Shown here: positions 19,501-26,616 of the stretch, in pieces | How the letters are laid out: every line of letters starts with the position of its first letter | Position numbering within the stretch: position 1 is the first letter of the stretch | Source of the DNA: JANSWP01 sp041941305 | GTDB lineage: Bacteria > Bacteroidota > Bacteroidia > Chitinophagales > Saprospiraceae | DNA: 64,000 nucleotides | Direction of reading: 5' to 3' | Assembly: GCA_041941305.1 (NCBI GenBank) | Contig: JBGTQJ010000010.1 | Location: 62,001 to 126,000 of the forward strand | Notes under the pieces: generated by a model | Told to the model about the DNA's origin: nothing | Seen by the model: the letters and a program-made list of their open reading frames with translations, nothing else | The model's database searches: none | Program-made: the position numbers and the translations under genes

Positions 19501-22500
19501 CCGGACCAAATGGATTCTTTTTTACTGGTTCAGCAAACGAACAAGGGCCATTTCCTGTAACCCTCACAAATATAGACTTTGACGACGCTGGAGACTATAT
19601 TTTGACCCTGGTTTGTGCAGGAGGATGTGCTTCGACGCCAGATACGGCAAGCATAGAGGTTACAGATGGATTGAACTTGGAATTATTAACCGAAGATCAA
19701 AGTGTTTGTGAAGGAGCGAATGTGACCCTTTTGGCCACAAATTCGGTTGAAGTTGATACTATAATATATACATGGACAGGTCCTGGTGGTTTCACATTTA
19801 CAGATACAACCGATTATCCCGGACCATTTATTACAACAATTAATGGAATTAGTGTTTCCCAATCTGGTGATTACGTCATTTCTATAGCTTCTCCCAATGG
19901 TTGTACTGAAGAACCAGATACTGTAAACATCAATGTATTCTCTCAATTGGAAATCACTGATTTAACTGGTGGAGGCTCCTATTGTGAGGGTGATTCTGTA
20001 GTGCTTTCGGCTTCCAATTCAGTACCAGTAGACACCGTTATTTATATCTGGACGGGTCCAAATGGTTTTATGTTTACAGACACAACTGATGGAGATGGAC
20101 CTTTTATTCTGGTTTTAGATCCCCTTACTTTGGATCAATCTGGAACCTATTATTTAGACATATTTACATCGCTTGGGTGTAATGCTGATCCAGATTCAGT
20201 TATAGTAGAAGTTAATCCAAACCCTGAAATAACCAATCAGACAGCAGATACTACTGTTTGTTCTGGAGATGATTTATTATTGTCAGCGATGAATGCCACC
20301 CCAGGAATAAGTTCTATCACTTTCTCCTGGATTGCTCCGGATGGAACAGTTTTTACCGAAACTACTTCAGGGGATGGAAATTTTGATTGGCTTATTAGTG
20401 ATATTCAAATAGATGATTCTGGAACTTACACACTTGTGTTGGAATCAGATGAAGGTTGTCTTTCAGATTCTATAAGTGTTGAAGTTTTGGTTAATCCTAC
20501 TCCGGAATTAGAAAATCTGACGGGTGGAGGAACCTTTTGTGAAGGTTCAGGAGAAGATATTGTGTTAAGTGGAACGAACAGTACTATTGGAATTGATTCT
20601 CTGACTTATACCTGGGAAGGGCCCAATGGAGTAATCATATCCGAAACGACTCAAAATATTGCCGGACCCTTTGAAGCCACCGTTAATACTTCGACCTTAA
20701 CTCCTGGCGTGTATACTTTAACCCTCATTTCAAATTTGGGTTGTTCTGACTCTGAATCTGTGACTATAAACGTATATGAACAACCCGAGATCACAGAGAT
20801 AACGGCAGATACCTTAGTTTGTGCGCTTACAGACCTTGTTTTAATCGGTTTCGATACCACCGCAAATCCTACCGACACTGTTGCTTACACCTGGACAGAT
20901 CCCAATGGAATGGTCATCGCTGCTGGAACATGTCCGGCTACAGGTCCATTTGAAGTAACTATTTATGATATTTTAGAAGATCAAGCCGGAGAATATTGTC
21001 TAACATTGGTGTCGGATGAAGGCTGTGTTTCAGAGGAGAAATGTGTAGATGTAGCAGTGAAACCAACTCCTGTGCTGGAGGTGATTGGCGGAGCGAATGG
21101 TGTTTTTTGTGAAGGAGATACGGTTTGCATTACCATGATAAATACTACACCTGGAATAGACTCTCTGTATTTTACATGTAATTTTCCTGATGGTACAGTT
21201 GTGGTAAGTATGGCAGGTGGAGACGATACATTGAAAGTCTTAATTCCGGATCTCACAATTGATCAAACAGGGACGATACAGTGCTCTTCTGAGTCATTCG
21301 ATGGCTGTATTTCTTCCCTGGTCTCTATAGACATTTTTGTGCAACCAAATCCGCAGATTATCGATATTACACAAGACAGTTCCTATTGTGAGGGAGAAAC
21401 AGTGGTATTGACAGCCAGCAACTCAGTTCCTGGAATTGGACCAATAACCTATACCTGGACTGGCCCAGGTGGCTTTGAATTTACCGCTACAGTTGGGGTT
21501 GATGGTCCATTTGAAGTTACAATTCCTGACATTACTCCAGATCAATCAGGCACCTATTGTCTAAGTCTTGAATCTGTTTCTGGCTGTTTCGCAGTTGAAA
21601 AGTGCGTGGAAGTTATTGTCAACCCACTGCCAACAGCTGAATTAACTGGAGGTGATGTGTTTTGCGAAGGAGATACTGCAGTAATTGTAGCCACCATTAT
21701 GCTCAATGGTAGTGCCTCTGTAACCTATGAGTTATCAGGGCCAGGGGTTGATGAAACAGGCACGATTACTTCAGATACCATTATCACTATTGCAGTGATA
21801 GTCGATGTAACGACTGCAGGTACGTTTAGCCTTGATGTCATCTCCGAAGAAGGTTGTGAAGCTGTCTCACAAAGTATTCAAGTAGAGGTCAATGACATTG
21901 CCCAACCTGTCCTATCAGTTGAACCAGATCCAATTTGTGAAGGAGAAACGGTGACTTTGACCACTTCTGATTATCAGGGTTTGGAAGTGTTTTATGAATG
22001 GTTCTATAATGGGGAGTCTCTGGGAATGACGGATGAGCCTACTCTTGAGGTGGAGAATGCCGAGCCTGGAGAATATTCAGTTACTGTTTATGTAGATGGA
22101 TGTGTTTCAGAAGTTTCAAGCTCTGTTTCTCTTACGGTATATCCAACACCAGAGGCAAGTGATGATAACTATTCAACTCCGTTCAATAATCCTATTGAAG
22201 GTGAAAACATTTTAAATAATGATCAAACAGGAAATGGGGTGACTATCACACTTATCTCAGGACCTTCAAACGGAGATTTAGAGTTGGATGATAATGGGGA
22301 TTTTACCTACACACCCAACTTGTACTTTTCAGGAAATGACCAATTTACCTATGAAATATGTGATGTGATGTGTCCTGAAAATTGTGATCAGGCTATTGTA
22401 AATATAGAAATCCTGGAACCTGATTGTAATATTCCAAATGTTATCACACCAAATGGCGATGGAGCCAACGACCAATTCCATATCGACTGTATGGAAAATG

Positions 22501-22694
22501 ATGCTTTTCCAGAAAATGTGGTTCGGATTTTTAATCGTTGGGGAGACGAAATATATTTGGCTGAGCCTTACAAAAATGATTGGTCCGGAACTCATGAAGA
22601 TAAACCTCTTCCTGCAGGTACCTATTTCTATTTGATTAAACTTCGACCAGATATTGACGAATACCTCCAGGGGTATATTACAATTGTAAGATAA
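16587..22694 (+). CDS. SprB-like giant adhesin with 14 Ig-like repeats, T9SS type B sorted
   Basis: Exported protein of 2035 residues. A signal anchor/peptide lies at about 30-51 ('LVLFFIFLIGIQDVFAEG'). Residues 52-550 form a unique N-terminal region of beta character. From about 560 to 1870 there are 14 tandem Ig-like repeats of about 93 residues, each with 'CEGD', 'YTWTGPNGF' and a later 'GC' that likely forms a disulfide with the first Cys. A tandem-95/cadherin-like segment ('NNDQTGNGV', 'YTPNLYFSGNDQFTYEIC') and a CHU_C type B tail ('NVITPNGDGANDQFHIDC', 'IFNRWGDEIYLAEPYKNDW') follow. In Flavobacterium johnsoniae the giant adhesin SprB has the same kind of tail and needs the adjacent SprF. 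A PorP/SprF gene follows here too, so a surface adhesin is a good inference. Confidence 0.9.
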   Translation: MKTELLKTDLKNIDMKIPLPLGKSGAFISGTGSHLVLFFIFLIGIQDVFAEGSKDFVNYPGHRLFLDTRDPQQLKVYANEGEFINVGSSHTGINQGFIRVFRPDGSIAATFDNFGNNLGLAIIFDNVEESNGPIGDANGGYDPGVVEVMPGEEGIWTVIFDFPSYDEATFPNILNSDPWSRLGNQPATRTVVLAWDITVSQNAAGDQGGTLLEGRVYSNEYISLLHGNNVTTSPTFYVFTQDGYLYEVNFQETDPYRFPISSNSLGLVRRETDGFAPVYKSKDEISFRRDEDPDSWTIHQDSLYLYEPQAEDFGPLINNKIFFNLPNSDMPDSAMTTDIWRMPTNTHYTWLYSELIDFQLDTIYFRGFDPDSIGCTVNTMELGQGGWFVFQTNIGGQIELLLDLNENNQFDDPEDVSLSTNIMGGLDSIFWNGRNGLGDSIAINQAFNLAYTGVIQFGEIHISMTDIENNVGGVTFELLNAPAGIIPDEFYYDHSDIGGAVSGGGTPGNALPTNQPFTYSGNFGNDKFMDQWFFNEFDIIPQTIVVEIINNCPCDAMGATPELEVLTGGGSFCEGSNIQLIATNSQDNFMELTYTWEGPNGFLFEETLNPLDTSTANVNDIGLAESGIYTVSVVNELGCADGPDSIEILVLPNPNITAITPDSDICEGDDINLTGMNTVTGIDSITYTWTGPSNFFFTATVGGSDPFDAQIPNATLDNSGIYILNIVSNLGCSPLGTAAVQVTVNANPVLIDLSGGGMFCIGDSTVLSGQNSIAVLGTVTYTWTGPNGFFFTGTADGDDPFEVTLTNLDATLAGGYILNVETAVGCDITSDTIFVTVNPNPDISTITGGGDYCEGETIMLSAMNSTPGIDSITYTWIGPGNFSFSTTVGGNDPLSADIPGAQLSNTGTYTLAVLSQDGCTTTPLTIDVVVNPIPNITGITEGLYCFGTDVTLTANNSSNSIVGNANCDYTWTGPNGFFFTGSANEQGPFPVTLTNIDFDDAGDYILTLVCAGGCASTPDTASIEVTDGLNLELLTEDQSVCEGANVTLLATNSVEVDTIIYTWTGPGGFTFTDTTDYPGPFITTINGISVSQSGDYVISIASPNGCTEEPDTVNINVFSQLEITDLTGGGSYCEGDSVVLSASNSVPVDTVIYIWTGPNGFMFTDTTDGDGPFILVLDPLTLDQSGTYYLDIFTSLGCNADPDSVIVEVNPNPEITNQTADTTVCSGDDLLLSAMNATPGISSITFSWIAPDGTVFTETTSGDGNFDWLISDIQIDDSGTYTLVLESDEGCLSDSISVEVLVNPTPELENLTGGGTFCEGSGEDIVLSGTNSTIGIDSLTYTWEGPNGVIISETTQNIAGPFEATVNTSTLTPGVYTLTLISNLGCSDSESVTINVYEQPEITEITADTLVCALTDLVLIGFDTTANPTDTVAYTWTDPNGMVIAAGTCPATGPFEVTIYDILEDQAGEYCLTLVSDEGCVSEEKCVDVAVKPTPVLEVIGGANGVFCEGDTVCITMINTTPGIDSLYFTCNFPDGTVVVSMAGGDDTLKVLIPDLTIDQTGTIQCSSESFDGCISSLVSIDIFVQPNPQIIDITQDSSYCEGETVVLTASNSVPGIGPITYTWTGPGGFEFTATVGVDGPFEVTIPDITPDQSGTYCLSLESVSGCFAVEKCVEVIVNPLPTAELTGGDVFCEGDTAVIVATIMLNGSASVTYELSGPGVDETGTITSDTIITIAVIVDVTTAGTFSLDVISEEGCEAVSQSIQVEVNDIAQPVLSVEPDPICEGETVTLTTSDYQGLEVFYEWFYNGESLGMTDEPTLEVENAEPGEYSVTVYVDGCVSEVSSSVSLTVYPTPEASDDNYSTPFNNPIEGENILNNDQTGNGVTITLISGPSNGDLELDDNGDFTYTPNLYFSGNDQFTYEICDVMCPENCDQAIVNIEILEPDCNIPNVITPNGDGANDQFHIDCMENDAFPENVVRIFNRWGDEIYLAEPYKNDWSGTHEDKPLPAGTYFYLIKLRPDIDEYLQGYITIVR

Positions 22695-22702
22695 TTGTTT
22701 AC

Positions 22703-22758
22703 ACACAATTTATTGGGATGACTATACTTAAGCGTTTAATCAGCCCAATAAATTGTGT
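22703..22758 (+). promoter_or_regulatory. perfect 15-base inverted repeat between adhesin and SprF-like gene
   Basis: ACACAATTTATTGGG (22703-22717) is the exact reverse complement of CCCAATAAATTGTGT (22744-22758), with a 26-base loop. It starts 8 bases after the adhesin stop and ends 7 bases before the preferred start of the next gene. Without a U-tract it looks more like an RNA processing, stability or attenuation element within one transcript than a terminator. Confidence 0.6.
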
Positions 22759-22765
22759 AACTATT

Positions 22766-23695
22766 ATGAAGCATTTCAATATGAAAAACATACTTTTTAC
22801 ACTTTTGATAATGACTTTTTCGGTGCTGTCTTGGGCACAAAGTGAGCCTTTGTTTACTCACTATATGTTTAACCGAATGAATTATAATCCCGCTTATGTT
22901 GGTAGCAAAGAAGTGTTGGATGCGGCTGCGATATACAGAAATCAATGGTGGTCTGGGATAGACGGTTCTCCCAAAACCTTTAATATTTTTGCACATGCAC
23001 CATTTGCCGGTTATAGGAATGGCTTGGGAGTTTCATTAATTACGGACAAAATTGGTTTACATAAAACCCTTTCTGTTGGGATTAATTATGCCTATAGAAT
23101 CAAATTAAAAAATGATCAAACCCTGGCCCTTGGATTGGGGGTAAGAAACGAAAGTTCAAATGCAGATTGGACGAAAGCAGATTTGGTTGATGTTATTGAT
23201 GGCTTAGTGCCAGATACTGAAGAAAGAACAAATACGTTTAATGCGGGTGCCGGAATATATTTTACACATCCCAATTTTTACCTGGGTCTTTCTGTTCCGA
23301 GGTTATTAAAAAATTCTTTGTACTCTGATGGCGATGAATTTTCCGGAAAAGTGAATACTTACTATTTCATGGCAGGGATTATTACGCAAATCAGTCGGAA
23401 CGTGAAGTTCTACCCCAATTTCATGATTAGCTTGAATCCAAATGTTCCTTTTGAATTTGATGTAAATGCCAATTTCTTGTTCTTTGATTCCATTTGGCTG
23501 GGTGCAAATTATCGATTTGAGGATTCTTTGGATGGTTTGGTACAATATGAATTTAAAAATGGTCTTCGTGCAGGATTTGCGCTGGATTTTACAACATCTG
23601 AACTAAAACGCGTTACGACTGGTAGCTATGAAATTCTTATTGGATATACCTTCCCATGTGAAGATTGCAAGATTTTAAATTTGAGATATTTCTAA
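22766..23695 (+). CDS. PorP/SprF family T9SS outer-membrane protein
   Basis: A 309-residue protein from the ATG at 22766. The frame is open to an ATG at 22718, but that one lies in the loop of a hairpin and would place a long tail before the signal peptide. The signal peptide ends 'SVLSWAQ'. The mature protein begins 'EPLFTHYMFNRMNYNPAYVG', a PorP/SprF hallmark, and then shows alternating beta-strand segments of an outer-membrane barrel, ending 'YEILIGYTFPC'. SprF-type proteins help bring type B-tailed adhesins to the cell surface. Its place directly after the 2035-residue adhesin suggests that it serves that protein. Confidence 0.93.
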   Translation: MKHFNMKNILFTLLIMTFSVLSWAQSEPLFTHYMFNRMNYNPAYVGSKEVLDAAAIYRNQWWSGIDGSPKTFNIFAHAPFAGYRNGLGVSLITDKIGLHKTLSVGINYAYRIKLKNDQTLALGLGVRNESSNADWTKADLVDVIDGLVPDTEERTNTFNAGAGIYFTHPNFYLGLSVPRLLKNSLYSDGDEFSGKVNTYYFMAGIITQISRNVKFYPNFMISLNPNVPFEFDVNANFLFFDSIWLGANYRFEDSLDGLVQYEFKNGLRAGFALDFTTSELKRVTTGSYEILIGYTFPCEDCKILNLRYF

Positions 23696-23778
23696 GTTGT
23701 TCCATATCCAGGGATAAAAGTTGAATTTGTATTAATCTTTTAATCTTGGACTATTTTGAACCTGACCATATTTATAGA

Positions 23779-25686
23779 ATGAAAAATAAATACATCCAAA
23801 ATACAATTTTATTAGTACTATTTTCTCTTCCTTTATTTGCACAATCAGGAGATTCTGAGAATGTAAATAATGGGGTTGAATTGAAGAACCTCACCACAAT
23901 TAATTCTGAGTATCTGGAGTTCAGCCCTATGCCCTATAAAAATGGGTTGATGTTTACCTCCTCCAGAGGCAAGGCTGGTTTATTTAAATGTCCTCCAGAT
24001 GAATCAGGTAAATATTCAGATTTATTTTTCTCTGAAAAAGATTCATTAGGTGGTTGGAAAGAAGCCAAGATTTTAAAAGGCAAAATCAATGGTAAGTACC
24101 ATGATGGGGTAGCTACCTTCGCTTCAGAAGGGGAAAAAATGTTCTTTTCGAGAAATAATATGGATGGGAAAAATGAGGCAGATTTGATTGATAGAAAGAT
24201 TTATGAAGCGGATATGGTCGAAGGAACCTGGACCAATATTACAGAACTGCCATTTAATAGTGATGATTATAGTACCTGCCATCCTGCTCTTTCTGCAGAT
24301 GGAAAGAGACTTTATTTTTCTTCAAATATGACGGGCACCCTTGGGGGAATGGACATTTTTGTTAGTGAATGGCAAGATACCGCTTGGGGTACACCGAGAA
24401 ATTTGGGAAGTGCAATTAACACTATTGAAAATGAAATTTTCCCCTTTATCGATGCCAATGACAATTTGTATTTCTCCTCTGATGGGCATCCAGGTAGCGG
24501 TGGCTTGGACATTTTTGCGGCTAGAAAAGGTCAGGATGGCGAGTGGGGTTTATTGACCAACATGGGGAGTCCATTTAATACATATGCAGATGATTTAGCT
24601 TTTTCTTCAAATTCCACTGGTACCGAAGGATACTTTGCATCTAACCGGGAAGGAGGATTGGGACTGGATGATATTTATAGTTGGACCTACAATCCAGAAC
24701 CTTTGGAAGCCATTATCATTGTTTACGACGAAGATACAGGGGAAGAATTGGAAAAAGTGCCTGTTGTAATCACACCCACCAAATATGGAAATACGCTGGA
24801 TTACGTTTACGGTAAGGGAGCAGAAAGTTCTGAGACAACTATTGAAACCAATGAAGAAGGCTCCTTGACTTATGGGGTGGCAAAAGAATCTGAATACCAT
24901 TTATTAGTAGAAAAAGAAGGATACATCCCTACAGAACGACAGGTTTCCACTCATGAACTGATCAAAGATGGTGAATATCGAATTCCCATTAGAAGAGATA
25001 AGGTATTGGTAGATTTGGACGGTTTGGTAGTAAATAAATTGACAAATGATCCCATCCCTTTGGCGGGAGTTGAAATAATCAATACGACCACAGGTGAAAA
25101 AGAAACACTTGATTCCGATGGAGAAGGTTCTTTCCGAGTAGAAATAGACTGTAAACACAATTATGTAATAAAGGCATATAAACCAGGTTTCACTGAGGGT
25201 GAGCTAAAGCTAAACGATTTACTCCCGGATTGCAAAGGAAATAATGCTCCTCGTCCAATTGTCAAGCTTAAACCAAGAATAAGGATCGTTTTGGAAGGGG
25301 TTTACTTCGATTTTGATAAATCTACCTTAAGACCTGAAGGAAAGGAAGCGCTGAATGAAGTAGTGACAAAGCTGAATAAATATCAAAGTTTGGAAGTTTT
25401 ACTTACAGCACATACGGACTCTAGAGGTTCGGATGAATATAATTTCTCCTTATCAGATCGAAGAGCCAAATCAGCCATAGATTATATTATCGAACAAGGA
25501 ATTGCCGAAAACCGTTTGTCTTCAAAGGGTTATGGAGAAACGCAATTGGTCAATGAATGTAGTAATGGAGTTCCTTGTTCAAAAGAAAAGCATCAGCAAA
25601 ATCGTAGGGTAGAGTTGGAGGTAACCAATTTTGAAGAAGAAGATGTTGATCTTGAAACTGAGATGGAGATGGAAAAAAATAATTGA
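23779..25686 (+). CDS. OmpA-family protein with PD40/WD40-like propeller repeats
   Basis: A 635-residue protein from the ATG at 23779 (a TTG 33 bases earlier is less likely). A signal peptide ending 'LPLFAQ' is followed by PD40-type beta-propeller repeats (about 45-325; 'GKRLYFSSNMTGTLGGMDIF', 'DNLYFSSDGHPGSGGLDIF'), carboxypeptidase-regulatory-like domains (about 330-500), and a C-terminal OmpA peptidoglycan-binding domain (about 515-620; 'GVYFDFDKSTLRPEGKEAL', 'AHTDSRGSDEYNFSLSDRRA'). This architecture is common beside PorP/SprF genes and in the PorE family of the T9SS envelope complex. It probably ties the SprF-like barrel to peptidoglycan. It is the last gene before a two-way terminator. 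Confidence 0.9.
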   Translation: MKNKYIQNTILLVLFSLPLFAQSGDSENVNNGVELKNLTTINSEYLEFSPMPYKNGLMFTSSRGKAGLFKCPPDESGKYSDLFFSEKDSLGGWKEAKILKGKINGKYHDGVATFASEGEKMFFSRNNMDGKNEADLIDRKIYEADMVEGTWTNITELPFNSDDYSTCHPALSADGKRLYFSSNMTGTLGGMDIFVSEWQDTAWGTPRNLGSAINTIENEIFPFIDANDNLYFSSDGHPGSGGLDIFAARKGQDGEWGLLTNMGSPFNTYADDLAFSSNSTGTEGYFASNREGGLGLDDIYSWTYNPEPLEAIIIVYDEDTGEELEKVPVVITPTKYGNTLDYVYGKGAESSETTIETNEEGSLTYGVAKESEYHLLVEKEGYIPTERQVSTHELIKDGEYRIPIRRDKVLVDLDGLVVNKLTNDPIPLAGVEIINTTTGEKETLDSDGEGSFRVEIDCKHNYVIKAYKPGFTEGELKLNDLLPDCKGNNAPRPIVKLKPRIRIVLEGVYFDFDKSTLRPEGKEALNEVVTKLNKYQSLEVLLTAHTDSRGSDEYNFSLSDRRAKSAIDYIIEQGIAENRLSSKGYGETQLVNECSNGVPCSKEKHQQNRRVELEVTNFEEEDVDLETEMEMEKNN

Positions 25687-25694
25687 TAACGATT

Positions 25695-25723
25695 AAGGCT
25701 CAAAGGATGCACCTTTGAGCCTT
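25695..25723. terminator. bidirectional terminator
   Basis: Perfect 12-base arms AAGGCTCAAAGG (25695-25706) and CCTTTGAGCCTT (25712-25723) with a five-base loop, between the convergent OmpA-family gene and the 2TM gene. Confidence 0.85.
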
Positions 25724-25731
25724 AATATTCA

Positions 25732-26130
25732 TTATACAAAATCCCGTTCGTCGTAATCTTTTTGAATTTCCTTCATCTCCAAATGCCTGTCCATATTTAA
25801 ATCCAGTCCTTCTGAATTTTTCTCCTCCAGATATTTCATTTCCTCTAAGTCTGTCTGATATTTTGATAGCTCTTTTTGCATTTCTTTTTCCTCCCATTCT
25901 TTGGAAAGAACATTGAGAAAAGGAATTCCAAAAACACCCACATAATGAAAGGCAATCCCTATTCCCCAGCCCATAGCTGGGAAAATAGCCCATATTTCAC
26001 CATCCCAGGTGGTCAAATTCATTAAAAATAAAAAGCCAATTACAATAACATAAGAAGTTAGATGCGCGTAAAAGCCCTTTTTCTCTTTTACTCTCTTTTT
26101 TGCCTTTTTATATGGATCTGAAGTATTCAT
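25732..26130 (-). CDS. 2TM domain-containing protein
   Basis: A 132-residue protein that matches the small Bacteroidota '2TM' domain. A basic N-terminus ('KKAKKRVKEKKGFYAHLTSY') leads into two membrane helices (about 24-42 and 47-67), then a charged coiled-coil tail ('EKEMQKELSKYQTDLEEM'). In some relatives the domain is attached to histidine kinases or LytTR regulators, but here it stands alone. The gene is 9 bases downstream of a second small membrane-protein gene, and the two are likely co-transcribed. Confidence 0.85.
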   Translation of the reverse strand: MNTSDPYKKAKKRVKEKKGFYAHLTSYVIVIGFLFLMNLTTWDGEIWAIFPAMGWGIGIAFHYVGVFGIPFLNVLSKEWEEKEMQKELSKYQTDLEEMKYLEEKNSEGLDLNMDRHLEMKEIQKDYDERDFV

Positions 26131-26139
26131 AGTTTAAAT

Positions 26140-26505
26140 TTAAGTTTTTTCGAAAAGTTTTCGCCCTAAAGTGCCCGTCATTGCCGAGAACCCTCCTAGA
26201 ATGCCGCCCAATAGTCCAGTCAGGTAAACTACGGAACTTCCATCAATTCCTCCAAATAAAGTTCCTATTTTGGAAGACAATACACCCAAATTAGCACTGT
26301 CAAGCCACCAGGCAAATCCGCCCCAAAGAATGCTTACAGCAAGGAAACCTGCTGCATAACTTCCAAGACTATTATTAAATTTAAAAAGCATTCCAGCAAG
26401 AAATGCTACTACTAAAATAACCCACCAATCCATAAATTGATTAAGTATATAGCCTACTATTATTATCAATATGGTTTCAAGCGCAAAATTTTTCATTTTT
26501 ATCAT
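26140..26505 (-). CDS. small integral membrane protein
   Basis: An unrecognised 121-residue protein with about four hydrophobic helices (roughly 5-22, 26-41, 48-66 and 85-110). The last is a Gly-rich helix ('VVYLTGLLGGILGGFSAM'). No catalytic motif. The downstream neighbour is the 2TM gene, which suggests a shared membrane role. Confidence 0.65.
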   Translation of the reverse strand: MIKMKNFALETILIIIVGYILNQFMDWWVILVVAFLAGMLFKFNNSLGSYAAGFLAVSILWGGFAWWLDSANLGVLSSKIGTLFGGIDGSSVVYLTGLLGGILGGFSAMTGTLGRKLFEKT

Positions 26506-26616
26506 TTGATTATTCTGTGCAAAAAAATGTTTCGGTTAGGAGTTAAAAAGTACAACATTTAGGAAGAGGTCGCTTAGATTTAGCAATGCTTATTTATGGA
26601 TCAATCACAATAAAAA

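Noticed and set aside
16587..22694. Tandem ~280-base DNA periodicity resembling a repeat array
   Set aside because: The period is due to Ig-like protein repeats. The units are diverged at DNA level and lie in one open frame, so this is not a CRISPR or satellite array.
22718..22765. First ATG of the PorP/SprF frame
   Set aside because: It lies in the loop of a perfect hairpin and would put 16 non-signal residues before the signal peptide.
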